Positions 1 through 8,894 of a stretch of DNA of 64,000 nt are shown here, piece by piece; the stretch's first letter is position 1; each line of letters begins with the position of its first letter. The stretch is from positions 62,001 to 126,000 of the forward strand of contig CBDBGA010000001.1 of NCBI GenBank assembly GCA_965204905.1. Direction: 5' to 3'. A program made the position numbers and the translations under genes. Origin of the DNA: Bin87 sp965204905. Its GTDB lineage: Bacteria > Chloroflexota > Dehalococcoidia > Lucifugimonadales > UBA3495. The notes under the pieces were generated by a model. That model ran no database searches, was not told where the DNA came from, and saw nothing but the letters and a program-made list of their open reading frames with translations.

Positions 1-713
1 ATGGGACCGGGAGACGGATACGCCTCATGCCGCCTGGTAGGCGACGCCGACCCCAACGAAGTAATAAACGAAGGTGCAGGAGACTATCTGTATGTCTTAC
101 CGGTTGCCAGCATCAGGGAAGCCGGCATGGACATTCTCGAAACTCCCGAATCCGGCGGACCGGGGCACTGCGACATCACCGGCGCCAAGACGATCCGGCG
201 ACGAGCGAAGCAACGCCTCATGGCGGAAGCCCTCTGGGTCCGAGGACACAGTCCGCCGGGAGCATCCGAGGACCGGATAATAGACGTGCCTTCACCTCGC
301 GTTTGCTAAATCCGTGGCCCGCGGAAAATTCCCACAGAGATCAATTTGGCGCGGCCCTAAAAAATTTGCGGCACCCGGCCCAATACGCTATTCCTACAAC
401 GGCGTTGCCCGCAAATTAGCAATATCCGGAAAATGTGAGCCGCTGCACCGATTACGAAATACGTCGGAGCATTGGCCGGACTCTGATGCGGCGACTCCAG
501 ATCTGGAGTAGCGAAATTTCCTCGCCGAGATCCGGGCCCATCCGCCGCTCTCAGCTACTGACGGTTCAAGTGGACTTGCCGATATCAGCCACGGTTCGCC
601 AGAGGGCTGTTACGTGAACTGGCTGGAAGGGCGCTTTCGCTCGCCAACAGCGCAGTGGATTTCCTCAGCCCAAGCGCCTTTCCCAACGCCATTTCCGTAA
701 CTCTCGTCCAAGC
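1..713. other. No confident gene
   Basis: A 102-codon frame is open on the plus strand from base 1 to 309 and could be the tail of a gene cut by the window edge, but its translation resembles no family I know and has no supporting start signal. From 310 to 713 I see no coding frame, RNA gene or repeat that I can support. Confidence 0.25.
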
Positions 714-1019
714 CTAATCGCAGTAGCGGGCGTAGTCGGCCCTGATCTCCGCCATCGTGACCGCCCCTCCCTCCATCTGAGCACGCAACCGCTCCTCCAT
801 CGCCTCGGCGCTCAGCGGCACGGACCCGACCGCGTTGGACATGGTCCGCTGATGCAGGATGGTGTTGGAGTCCGCCATGCAATCGGCGTACCGACGCACC
901 ATCCGGTCGTCGCCATCCATCCCGCAGGCCAGCGTGGCCCACAGGCAGACCGTCATCGCCAGCGCGGTCCACAAACGATGCACAATTATCTGTCCTGAGC
1001 GCCCAACGACACGAATCAA
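714..1019 (-). CDS. Hypothetical small exported or lipoprotein-like protein
   Basis: I do not recognise the family. The 101-residue product has a short basic N-terminus, a hydrophobic stretch (about residues 14-30) and an L-A-C-G sequence that would fit a lipobox, so export and lipidation are possible. The mature part is small, charged and ends near an R-Y-C-D sequence. It starts with TTG at 1019, immediately after the TGA stop of the upstream gene, so the two are almost certainly co-transcribed and perhaps translationally coupled. The function is unknown, and the exact start is uncertain because no clear ribosome-binding site is seen. Confidence 0.45.
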   Translation of the reverse strand: MIRVVGRSGQIIVHRLWTALAMTVCLWATLACGMDGDDRMVRRYADCMADSNTILHQRTMSNAVGSVPLSAEAMEERLRAQMEGGAVTMAEIRADYARYCD

Positions 1020-1526
1020 TCACGGACGTCCCATGCCGCCGAACACGTCGGGCGTCGCCACCGCGGCGAAGTCGGCATCGACGAAGTAGCTCTGCAGCGG
1101 GCTGTTGGCCACCACCGGCCGGGGCAGCCTCAGTCCACGTTCCTGTTGAAATCTCCGCAGCGTATGTCTCATTCGCATCAGGAGCGAGCGCAACTCCGCC
1201 GGCGTCAGCTCCGCACGCTGGCACAGAGCGCTCCGGTGGATGCCAGCCTCTCCCGCCCGCCACACGTGCCGCGCCATCCGCCTGGCCACCGGCTCCAGAC
1301 CAGCCAGGAATTCGCCGGCCAGGGCCTCCGTCCATTCTGAGGCAGCCGCTTCATCAGATCCCGAAGCGCCCGGTGTCCCGGTGGTCGGCTTCGCATCATT
1401 ACCGCTGCCCGCAGGCGTCTCCGTTGACCCACCGGCACCGACCGCAGGCGCGTTTCGTCCGGCGCTCCCAAGCTGCCGCAGCACCCGGACCACCTCGTCA
1501 ACGCTGCCCTCAATTTCCACGCGCAT
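1020..1526 (-). CDS. Hypothetical protein with possible helix-turn-helix C-terminal half
   Basis: This 168-residue protein has a short N-terminal helix-like segment (residues 1-20), a long low-complexity Gly/Ala/Ser/Thr linker (about 28-62) and a folded, Arg-rich C-terminal half. The segment around residues 80-120 (helix, turn, helix; A-E-L-T-P-A-E-L) looks like a winged-helix or similar DNA-binding arrangement, but I cannot assign a family. It is the first gene of a two-gene minus-strand unit with the lipoprotein-like gene that starts directly after its stop. Function is not assigned; a regulatory role is only a guess. Confidence 0.5.
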   Translation of the reverse strand: MRVEIEGSVDEVVRVLRQLGSAGRNAPAVGAGGSTETPAGSGNDAKPTTGTPGASGSDEAAASEWTEALAGEFLAGLEPVARRMARHVWRAGEAGIHRSALCQRAELTPAELRSLLMRMRHTLRRFQQERGLRLPRPVVANSPLQSYFVDADFAAVATPDVFGGMGRP

Positions 1527-1611
1527 CTGCGTCGCGGTGACACTCCCCTATCGTCGCTCTCATCCTCACGGGTGCGCCGCAGAGGACGCCGCAAGGAACA
1601 ACGGCCCGGTT

Positions 1612-1813
1612 CTACATGCATCGGATTTCCGCCATCATCTCGCCGAGCCCTTCGACGGTCTCCCGCAAGCCTGAGTACATGGACCCACCCGGCCGGCGCA
1701 CGGCGGCCACGTTCATGCTGATGCTGTCGTACCCCATATTGGCGATCAGCCGCACCTGGTCCAGGCATTCCTTCGGGGTTCCCGCGACGGGGAACCGCTC
1801 GATCAGGATTGTT
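1612..1813 (-). pseudogene. C-terminal remnant of LLM-class flavin-dependent oxidoreductase
   Basis: A minus-strand frame open from a TGA at 1814-1816 to TAG at 1612-1614 encodes about 66 residues that look like the C-terminus of a luciferase-like (F420/FMN-dependent) monooxygenase: R-F-P-V-A-G-T-P-K-E-C-L-D-Q followed by a substrate-side helix and an E-T-V-E-G-L-G-E-M-M tail. The full family is about 300-350 residues, so roughly four fifths is missing. The break coincides with the 5' end of the DDE-transposase remnant on the other strand, so insertion or deletion at this junction probably destroyed the gene. It was recognised by translation only. Confidence 0.7.
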
Positions 1814-2279
1814 CACCAATCCGACCTGGCGATAGCCCAGCTCCTGCTGGTGGGCGCCATACTAGCAGCGGGCCTGCGCACCGTGGCCGCAGCGCTCCGC
1901 GTCATGGGCCGCAGCGACCAGGACGACTACGCTCGCTACCACGAGGTGCTCAATCGGGCGGTGTGGGCGTCACGTGGGGTCGCCCGCGTCCTGCTGGTGC
2001 TACTGCTCCAGCACCTGGATCGCGGCGACGGTCCGCTGATCTTCGGCATACGATCCTTTGACCAATCTGGAAACCCTGGAACGGCGTCGCGGCGCCAAGA
2101 TCAAGGCTCGGGGCATCTATCGAGACGCGGTGCGTTCCAGCCGCCACCAACTGGTCAAGGCCAGTGGGTTGCTCTGGATCTCCCTGATGTGGCTGGGCCA
2201 CGTGCCGTGGGCGGGACGCCACTGGGCGCTGTCGGTGCTCACCGTGCTGGCACCCTCGGCCCGGTATTATCGGCGGTGA
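1811..2279 (+). pseudogene. Decayed DDE transposase (IS701/IS4-like), frameshifted
   Basis: The first frame (1811 to about 2045) encodes a transposase N-terminal segment with G-L-R-T-V, L-R-V-M-G and Y-H-E-V-L-N-R-A. After a frameshift near 2040 the next frame (to the stop at 2279) encodes L-E-R-R-R-G-A-K-I-K, Y-R-D-A-V-R-S-S and a W-A-G-R-H-W-A-L segment. These are the conserved blocks around the first catalytic Asp of the DDE_5/IS701-type transposases. Both the true N-terminus and the C-terminal half with the remaining catalytic residues are absent, so this is inactive. It abuts the oxidoreductase remnant on the opposite strand. Confidence 0.7.
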
Positions 2280-2480
2280 CATACGACGCCAGGGCACATT
2301 CCCGCCTACACGAGTGGACCGCTTGGTCGATTATCGACCGACGGACGGCGGCCGGTGCATTCCCGCGTGCAGGGGGCGGAGAATGAGGTGGGCAATGGCG
2401 AGCGGGTTCATGCCGCCATTACGCTGCCGGAGTCTGGAGACGGTCAGACGGGACAATGATCCGTCCGGCAGGTCAATCTG

Positions 2481-2519
2481 AAAAGGGGGCGCTCAGCCAT
2501 GGCTGGGCGCCCCCTTTTT
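2481..2519. terminator. Strong bidirectional rho-independent terminator
   Basis: A near-perfect hairpin (left arm A4-G5-CGC…, right arm GCG-C5-T5) with A-tract on the left and T-tract on the right. It can terminate transcription in both directions and insulates the gene that starts at 2767. Confidence 0.85.
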
Positions 2520-2766
2520 ATTCCACCGTTTGCCTGGCGGAGGGCGAGGGCTGAGAATTGCAGCATAAATACACATATAAACACACAAAACGTCATTCCT
2601 AAAATACTCATATCACAGGGGTAATGGGATACAATCAACTTTCCAGCGGTTCCCGCAGTTGGCACGCAAGCCGAAAGTTCTGGTGGAGCAGGTGTAGGGG
2701 AACCGTCGTTGCCGGTGGTTACAAGCTCACGGCGCCGGGCGTTTACGAGGAGTAAAGGAGTTGAAA

Positions 2767-4542
2767 ATGAGCAAATCGACAAAGATTGTCCCACTACTTG
2801 CCCTGGCGGCAACGCTGCTAATCGCCGGGATAGCCGCCACGCCGGCAACGCTGATGTCCCCGGAGCAACCGACCGTCACCGCTACCGACAACCCTGGCGA
2901 GTTGCACGTAAGTTGGAACCAAGTTCCCGGCGCGGAGCACTATACCGTCGGCTATGCCAGTCCGGATGAAATGGACCGGATGGCCGCCGCCGGCCGGAAT
3001 CGCCTAGACGCCTTCTATTACGTCACCGTTGAGGCGACTAATACCAGCCACACCTTCACCGGCCTGGAGCCGGAAACCGTTTATTGGGTGACGGTGGGCG
3101 CGCAAACCAAGAGATTCGGCGCCACCGACCTGGTATGGGCCCGGCAGCATGCGATAGCGACCACCGCCGGCCAGCATGGTGACGGCTTCTGCCCGATAAC
3201 GGGGCTGCCGCTGGGAGAACAGGGTTACCTGGGCGTTGGCGATACGGCAACCTTCGGTGAATACTCCATCAGGCTCACGGGTAGCAGTACACCGGAGAAG
3301 GTAACGTTCACGCGGTCAGACGGTACAAAATACGATAGGGAATCTCCACCGGGCCGCCGATGGCTTCGCATTTACCTTTATCTGGACAACGATAGAAGTT
3401 CCAAGGTCACTCTCACGCGAGGTCTCGACTTTATCCTGAACACTGACGCCGGAAACGCATTTTCGTGGTCTCAAGAAAGGTCCGTCGAGCCGGGGGAAAT
3501 GGACGATACCTTCCTGACGTTCGACGTGCCGCAGGACGCCACCACCGCTGTGTTGGCGCTGCGACCTTCCAGCGCCGATTCCCCGCAACTTTTCCGCATC
3601 TCTATCCCCGAACAGCCCCTTGTATTCGGCGACCTCAACTGGAGCAGCGCGCTGATTCAGAACCGCATCGCGCAGTACATCGTCGAAAAAGGCTACGGCT
3701 ACTCCACTGACGTGCGGTCCGGCGCGACATTACCGCTATTTCAGAGCCTGCGTAGTGGGGGGACCGATGTATTTATGGAGCTTTGGCTGCCCAACCAGGA
3801 AGAAGCCTATATGCAGGCCACCGCAGCCGGCGAAGTCATTTCCCTGGGTGAAAACTACCGCGACTGGCAGTCGGCATTCGTGATTCCGGCCTACTTGCAG
3901 GAGCAATACCCCGGGCTGGACAGCGTGGAAGACCTGAAAGACCCGCAGTATCGCCAGTTATTCGCCACCGCCGAAACGGGAGATAAAGCGCGCCTGGTTT
4001 CCTGCGTGGTCGGCTGGGCCTGCGAGGCCGTCAACGCCGCCCAAATTGAGGGATACGGTCTTGTCGATCACGTTCACATCGTCAATCCCGCCAACGGCGC
4101 GGCCCTGAACGCCGACCTGCATGACGCCTACGAGCGCGAAGCGCCTTGGCTTGGCTACCAGTGGGGAACGAACGACCCTGCGCTGTTGCTGGATCTGGTG
4201 CGGCTGGAAGAGCCATCCTACAGCGATGAATGTTGGGCGACTACCAAGGCTTGCGCCTACGAAGGCTCCACCATCCTGATTGCGGCGAACCATAGCCTGT
4301 CCGAGAAAGCGCCGGAAGTGGCTGAAATGCTGCGCAAATGGGACTTTGCCATTGACCCGATCTACAAAGGAATTGTCAGATGGCAGGACCAAAACCCAGA
4401 CGCCGACGTCAACGCTACCGCCCTCTGGTGGCTGAACAGCAACGCCGACGTCTGGGAGCAGTGGGTTACCGACGCGGCGGCAACATCCATCCATGCCGCG
4501 CTCACGGCGAATGAGACTCCCGACGGCTGGCCCGACGAGTAG
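2767..4542 (+). CDS. Secreted FnIII + OpuAC-type glycine-betaine-binding-like protein
   Basis: The product of about 591 residues begins with a signal peptide (basic start, hydrophobic core to about residue 30). A fibronectin type III domain follows (about 35-125, with the W-N-Q-V-P-G-A-E-H-Y strand and the L-E-P-E-T-V-Y turn), then a spacer beta-domain (about 130-275). From about residue 280 to the end is a glycine betaine/proline ABC-transporter substrate-binding domain (OpuAC type: N-W-S-S-A, V-E-K-G-Y-G-Y, F-M-E-L-W-L-P-N). I chose ATG 2767 because an AAAGGAG Shine-Dalgarno lies six bases upstream. No permease or ATPase gene is adjacent, so it may be a surface-bound binding protein rather than part of a local ABC operon. 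A strong terminator lies upstream. Confidence 0.85.
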   Translation: MSKSTKIVPLLALAATLLIAGIAATPATLMSPEQPTVTATDNPGELHVSWNQVPGAEHYTVGYASPDEMDRMAAAGRNRLDAFYYVTVEATNTSHTFTGLEPETVYWVTVGAQTKRFGATDLVWARQHAIATTAGQHGDGFCPITGLPLGEQGYLGVGDTATFGEYSIRLTGSSTPEKVTFTRSDGTKYDRESPPGRRWLRIYLYLDNDRSSKVTLTRGLDFILNTDAGNAFSWSQERSVEPGEMDDTFLTFDVPQDATTAVLALRPSSADSPQLFRISIPEQPLVFGDLNWSSALIQNRIAQYIVEKGYGYSTDVRSGATLPLFQSLRSGGTDVFMELWLPNQEEAYMQATAAGEVISLGENYRDWQSAFVIPAYLQEQYPGLDSVEDLKDPQYRQLFATAETGDKARLVSCVVGWACEAVNAAQIEGYGLVDHVHIVNPANGAALNADLHDAYEREAPWLGYQWGTNDPALLLDLVRLEEPSYSDECWATTKACAYEGSTILIAANHSLSEKAPEVAEMLRKWDFAIDPIYKGIVRWQDQNPDADVNATALWWLNSNADVWEQWVTDAAATSIHAALTANETPDGWPDE

Positions 4543-4587
4543 CCGGTCTTTGAACCTCGCCGGTATCCAGCGAGTAGGGGCGAATGA

Positions 4588-5946
4588 TTATTCGCCCCTT
4601 GCATATTGTCGCCGACCATCAGCCGCATCACCTGTGCAGGCCGACTTTACAACTGTGGCGCATGAGCTCGCCCGGAGGGGGACCGCTACTCGGAACCTGA
4701 TGAAATCTGATACTCCACGCTTGGCGGAGGTTTCACCGGACTCGTTTGACGCTTCACCGACCACCGCCAGCATCGCCGGTCTTACACGGTCTCCACGTCC
4801 TGTCACCGGGAAGCTCAAACCCGGCCATTGCTCTAAATTCTGCGCCGCGTTGAAATCGCGGTCGTTCAGTACACCACAGCCACCGCACCACCACTCCCGA
4901 TCAGACAGAGTCAGATCATCGTTCTTCCATCCGCAGTGGGCGCACAACTTTGATGATGCAAACCACCGGTCCGCTTTCACGTACTCGGCGCCGTACCAAC
5001 CGCACTTGTATTCCAGCTTGGTGAGGAAGCCAGACATGCCAGCGTCGGCGATGGCCCGAGCCAGCCTGCGGTTCTTCACCATGCCCGCCACATTCAGGGT
5101 TTCCACCACCACGCGGCCCGCCGACTTGGCTATCGCCGTCGTCGCCTTGTGATGATTGTCGTTCCTGACATTAACCACCCGAGCGTGAAGCCTCCGCCGC
5201 TTGGCGTACAGTTCCTCCCGGCGGTTGGAATGATTGCTCTTGCCGTGGACATTCCGGCTACGGGCGATGGCTTTGTCCACCCGTCGCAATTTCTCCAACT
5301 CACCGACCAGCGCCTTCGGATTATCCACCGTGGTTCCGTCGGAGCAGGTAGCCATCGTACCCAAGCCCATGTCCACGCCGACGGTCGGCCCATCCTTTAC
5401 CGGCGGCGGCTCCTCCCCGTCCTCGATGCAGAAGGCGGCAAACCAGGTTCCTGCCGTCCGGTTGATGGTCACCTCGCGGATGCTGCCAGCAAAGCGCAGG
5501 TGTTCCACCATAGCCACTCTGCCGATCTTGGGCAGGATGACGACCTTGCCGTCCACTCTCACCGTGTCGGGACCGTTGTCGGCCCGAAAACCCTGCTCGT
5601 GCTTGCGCCGCTTGAAACGCGGGAAACCCACCCGCCGACCGGGACGCTGGCCAGCCTTCACCTTGCGCCGGTATTCTCCCCAAACCGCAGCAGCTTGCCC
5701 GAAGTCGATGATGGCGTACTTGGCCGCATTCTGGGAAAGTACCGCTCCCCACGGTGCGATCATGCCCTTGACCTTGTTCCAGCGTGGCCTCAAGGTGCGT
5801 TCGCTCAGCCACTCGCCCACATCCAGTCCGGCCTTGAACTCGGCCACCGCCCAGTTGTAGGCGAAGCGAGCGTAGCCAGCGTGCTGCCCGAACAGCGCTT
5901 CCTGCTCGGGCGTGGGCTTGAGCGCGATGCGGTGGGACCTCTTCAT
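4588..5946 (-). CDS. tnpB: TnpB RNA-guided nuclease-like protein, family 1 copy 1
   Basis: TnpB of the IS200/IS605 group, ancestral to Cas12: in characterised members an omega-RNA-guided DNA nuclease. From ATG 5946 (MKRSHR) the RuvC residues are D192 (V-G-V-D-M-G), E282 (V-V-V-E-T-L-N) and D364 (D-R-D-F-N-A-A), with a zinc finger C335/C338-C354/C357 in between, so the nuclease looks intact. It is about 95% like the copy at 17140. The stop codon lies outside the element: after F-I-R-F-R-V-A the frame crosses the shared right end and takes about 34 residues from flanking DNA. The 3' end would also encode the omega RNA with the guide read from the flank. Confidence 0.9.
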   Translation of the reverse strand: MKRSHRIALKPTPEQEALFGQHAGYARFAYNWAVAEFKAGLDVGEWLSERTLRPRWNKVKGMIAPWGAVLSQNAAKYAIIDFGQAAAVWGEYRRKVKAGQRPGRRVGFPRFKRRKHEQGFRADNGPDTVRVDGKVVILPKIGRVAMVEHLRFAGSIREVTINRTAGTWFAAFCIEDGEEPPPVKDGPTVGVDMGLGTMATCSDGTTVDNPKALVGELEKLRRVDKAIARSRNVHGKSNHSNRREELYAKRRRLHARVVNVRNDNHHKATTAIAKSAGRVVVETLNVAGMVKNRRLARAIADAGMSGFLTKLEYKCGWYGAEYVKADRWFASSKLCAHCGWKNDDLTLSDREWWCGGCGVLNDRDFNAAQNLEQWPGLSFPVTGRGDRVRPAMLAVVGEASNESGETSAKRGVSDFIRFRVAVPLRASSCATVVKSACTGDAADGRRQYARGE

Positions 5947-6089
5947 GACTGTCGCTATAACGACGTTGCCCGATTGCCGTCGCCAAGGTGGCGTCACCAA
6001 TCTGGGGCACGGCGACCGACTCCTTCAATCATCAGATAGCATCATGAACCATCAGATAACAACAGATTCCAGCGAACAGTTACACACCC
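4683..6089 (-). mobile_element. TnpB-only IS (IS605/IS1341 type), family 1, copy 1
   Basis: Boundaries come from comparison with the second copy at 16997-18403. The left ends share GGGTGTGTAACTGTTCGCT and the right ends share TTCCGAGTAGCGG; sequences differ immediately outside. No TnpA gene is present. The ends are not inverted repeats, as expected for the IS200/IS605 group. Confidence 0.8.
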
Positions 6090-6500
6090 GCTGATGGCGA
6101 GGTGAAAATACTTATATCATATGGATGGTTTAGTATCATCTCCCCAATTGGTCCCGGCGCCGGGCCGCAGGCTGGACGTCCGATGGGAGCGAACACCGGG
6201 ACGTCGGCAGATGAACCTACCAACCGATTACGCCGCAGGTTACGATAAAGCCCTTGCCCTGGAACCTGACCTGGCGTCCAACTACATTTGACGGTTGTGA
6301 ACAATAACCTCGGTGGCAATACCATCGTTAGAGATCCCGATGGTTTCGGAATGGATAGAGATGTGAACGGCGCTCGCGGGATATTCTTGGGAGATAGCCC
6401 CTTCTTGCGTGAGCAACTCACGCACGTTGCGTCGCAATCAACTTTCGCATTGTCAACGTCGGTTAGCGTTTAACTATCGGTTCACCTCCACGCGCGTGGG
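6090..6500. other. Intergenic, possible decayed coding fragment
   Basis: No intact gene. A short plus-strand stretch near 6210-6290 (M-N-L-P-T-D-Y-A-A-G-Y, then D-L-A-S-N-Y before a TGA) resembles the extreme N-terminus of proteins I associate with the MpaB-like oxygenase family in Chloroflexota. It is too short to be secure and is followed by stops in frame. Confidence 0.25.
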
Positions 6501-6986
6501 TCAAGTCGTGATGGCCGCTATGATGGCCCGCTCGTTATAGTTGAGTTGTTGCAGTCCTTGAATTGCGATCTCGGCGCGGTCTAACCAGAGGTTGGCGGCA
6601 TGAGCATCGAAATGAGTTTGGGGATGGTAATCGGCCCGAATGCGAGCGTTGTATAGTCTGGAAAAGGATCGTGAGAAGATGTTGGCGCCGTTTGACAAAG
6701 GCAGTTGGTTGCGGTCGAGGCGCGTCGCAGCGTAGCGGTGTCTTGTCGAACGGTAAGCTCGGATCCAATCCTCTGCCATTGTTTGCGTCGTAGGCGTGCC
6801 AACGATGGCGTCGGCGTTGTTCGCGTTGAGGGCATGGAACGCGGCGTAGTACGCGGTGCTGATGGCTCGGTGAACCGTCGCACGATGCTCGGGGGAGCCC
6901 TGTGGTACTGCTGCCAAGCTTAGCCGGGCGCTTGCGATGAGGTGGTGCGGATCTACGGGGACGGGTGGCTGGAAAATCCCTTGCAT
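6501..6986 (-). CDS. HEPN-domain protein
   Basis: The 161-residue product from ATG 6986 is helical and carries the HEPN signature: a first helix with H-R-A-I-S-T-A-Y-Y-A-A-F-H-A-L and a later R-I-R-A-D-Y-H segment that fits the Rx4-6H ribonuclease motif of this superfamily. HEPN proteins are often toxins or RNases in two-gene cassettes. ATG 6986 was chosen because it lies one base after the TAA stop (6988-6990) of the upstream gene; the longer in-frame extension overlaps that gene. The partner is not an MNT nucleotidyltransferase, so this would be a different type of pair. RNase activity is inferred from the motif only. Confidence 0.7.
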   Translation of the reverse strand: MQGIFQPPVPVDPHHLIASARLSLAAVPQGSPEHRATVHRAISTAYYAAFHALNANNADAIVGTPTTQTMAEDWIRAYRSTRHRYAATRLDRNQLPLSNGANIFSRSFSRLYNARIRADYHPQTHFDAHAANLWLDRAEIAIQGLQQLNYNERAIIAAITT

Positions 6987-6987
6987 C

Positions 6988-7284
6988 TTAACCGATCTGT
7001 TTTTCGCCAGGTTCCGCGGCGTTGAGCTCGACTGCCGGTGGCGGGAAGAAGCCGCGGTCGATGAATTTCTGGTGCATATCAACATCGAACTGCGAAAGCA
7101 CTCTGGCGTCGACGGGAGGGTGGCCGGGTTTGAGTTGCACCGTCACATAGCCGAGTTCCCGGTCTCGGTGCGTGAAAGATTCGGCAATTACGTCGGAGAT
7201 TTCGAACCCGTCTCCGAGATAAACGGGGAGGTGTTCTCTGACCAGGTCGGCGGCGTGGCTCATGGGTGGCAGTTTGTCGGTCAT
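6988..7284 (-). CDS. Small acidic partner of the HEPN gene, function unknown
   Basis: A 98-residue protein (ATG at 7284) with a mixed alpha/beta look, a central R-D-R-E-L-G-Y-V-T-V-Q-L-K-P-G-H-P-P strand-turn and an acidic C-terminus. I do not recognise the family. It ends one base before the start of the HEPN gene, so the two are surely co-translated. In such cassettes the smaller upstream gene is commonly the antitoxin or specificity subunit, and I suggest that role here by context alone. No DNA-binding motif is evident. Confidence 0.6.
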   Translation of the reverse strand: MTDKLPPMSHAADLVREHLPVYLGDGFEISDVIAESFTHRDRELGYVTVQLKPGHPPVDARVLSQFDVDMHQKFIDRGFFPPPAVELNAAEPGEKQIG

Positions 7285-7832
7285 TCCGTGTCCGCCTTCG
7301 ATGGGGTGTGCTTGGATGTTAATTCACCGGGGTAGGTATCCGTTGGGCTGGAATGGGGGGATCATGTTCTCTGCTTTGTTTGACCGTCCTGTGACTGGAT
7401 TCTATGACTCTCAGTTGTAGTTCGCAACGTGCAGCGCGTTTTCTCCAAGTTCGATTCCGTCGAAGTTCCCAATGAAAGGCTGGTCGGAATGAACCATCCA
7501 TTCCCTCTGGTGGCTGGGATGTAGGCGATTATCAAATGGCCAGTCGTAACTGGACCGGGATAAGCACGTCCGTTCGACTGACGGTCCGCCTATGGCGGAT
7601 CAGTTCCTCCGTCTACCGCGTGAAATACCCGCGTCAACGGAGCAGTTCTCCTTTCGCCCGGGCCGGTTTCACCGGCGACGCGTTTGCCGCCAGCCACACG
7701 GACGTATTCCGACAAACCGATGCCGGCTTGCTGACCGGGAGGAGCAGGATCGTGTGCTCAATGACCTCGCTGGTATCGATTGCTTAAACAAGCTACCTTG
7801 CGCATCTGTGCAAGTATCAGGATAATTGCAGC
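7285..7832. other. Intergenic, no supported gene
   Basis: About 550 bases with only short overlapping frames on both strands (the longest about 80 codons), none with a recognisable product. Nothing else was seen. Confidence 0.4.
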
Positions 7833-8894
7833 ATGCGGGTTCCGACAGGATACCAAATCACCCAGCTGGCGGCGCAGCGACTAGCCGAGATATTCGGCGC
7901 CACCGGCCAGGTCGCTGACCCTGGCTTCGACGTTGACATCGGCCACCAGTGGTGGGATCTCGTCGCCACGGCAGGTGGGCGTACCTTTGCGGTGGAGTGC
8001 AAGAGTTCCGGATCCCTCGGTCCGGTATCAATGGCGGTCCATCAACTGTCGCAGGCGTCTTCCCACTGCCCTGATCCGGTGATCCCGCTGCTGGCGGTTC
8101 CCTACATGGGTGAAACTGCGCGGGCCTACTGTGAACAGAACGGCGTGGCCTGGCTGGATCTCTCCGGCAACGGGCGGATCGTGGCGCCTGGGATGTTCTA
8201 CCAGGAAATCGGCCACCCCAACCGGTTTCCCCGGTCCGGTCGCCCCGAAAGCGCCTTCGGCCCGAAGGGATCCAGGATCGCCAGGCAACTGCTGATGGAC
8301 CCGGAAACACCGGTGCGGCAGCGCAACCTGGCGGCCAATACGGGCCTGAACGAGGGCCACGTCAGCCGGATCGTCGGCAAGCTGGTGGATACCGGCCTGG
8401 TGCAACGGGGCGATGACGGCATCCGCGTGGTGGACGCGAACCTGCTGCTGGACGCCTGGGGCGAGGACTACCGCTTCGACCGTCATGCCGTGATCACCGG
8501 CCACGTGGCCGCCAGGTCGGGCGACGCGCTGACCCGCTCGCTGGTCACGACGTTATCCGAGCTGGAGGTGCCCCACGCCGCAACGGGACTGTCGGCCGCG
8601 TGGCTGTGGACTCGGTACGCCGGGTTCCGCCTTGCCACCGTGTACATGGCCGATATCCCCTCCGAAGGACTGATGGCGGATCTCGGGTTCCGGGAAGTGC
8701 CCAGGGGAGCCAACACCTGGCTGGTGGCGCCCAACGACGAGGGCGTATTCCATGGCGCCGGCGAGGTTGACGGCGTGTGCTGTGTCCACCCGATCCAGGC
8801 CTATCTTGACCTGCAGGGTCATCCCGAGCGGGCCCAGGAAGCCGCCGCGGAACTGAGGAGCAGGTTCCTCTCCGGAGTTCCGGATGACCGCTAA
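7833..8894 (+). CDS. AbiEi-like antitoxin/regulator with nuclease-like N-terminal domain
   Basis: The 353-residue protein has three parts. Residues about 1-130 look like a restriction-endonuclase-fold domain (D-V-D-I-G…, then F-A-V-E-C-K). A winged-helix follows at about 150-195 (L-A-A-N-T-G-L-N-E-G-H-V-S-R-I-V). The C-terminal domain ends with V-C-C-V-H-P-I-Q-A-Y-L-D-L, typical of the type IV AbiEi antitoxin family. Family members usually precede an AbiEii-type nucleotidyltransferase toxin. Here the overlapping downstream frame (from 8884) begins like that toxin but is destroyed after about 19 residues, so this antitoxin is probably an orphan. Family assignment is by motif recognition. Confidence 0.7.
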   Translation: MRVPTGYQITQLAAQRLAEIFGATGQVADPGFDVDIGHQWWDLVATAGGRTFAVECKSSGSLGPVSMAVHQLSQASSHCPDPVIPLLAVPYMGETARAYCEQNGVAWLDLSGNGRIVAPGMFYQEIGHPNRFPRSGRPESAFGPKGSRIARQLLMDPETPVRQRNLAANTGLNEGHVSRIVGKLVDTGLVQRGDDGIRVVDANLLLDAWGEDYRFDRHAVITGHVAARSGDALTRSLVTTLSELEVPHAATGLSAAWLWTRYAGFRLATVYMADIPSEGLMADLGFREVPRGANTWLVAPNDEGVFHGAGEVDGVCCVHPIQAYLDLQGHPERAQEAAAELRSRFLSGVPDDR

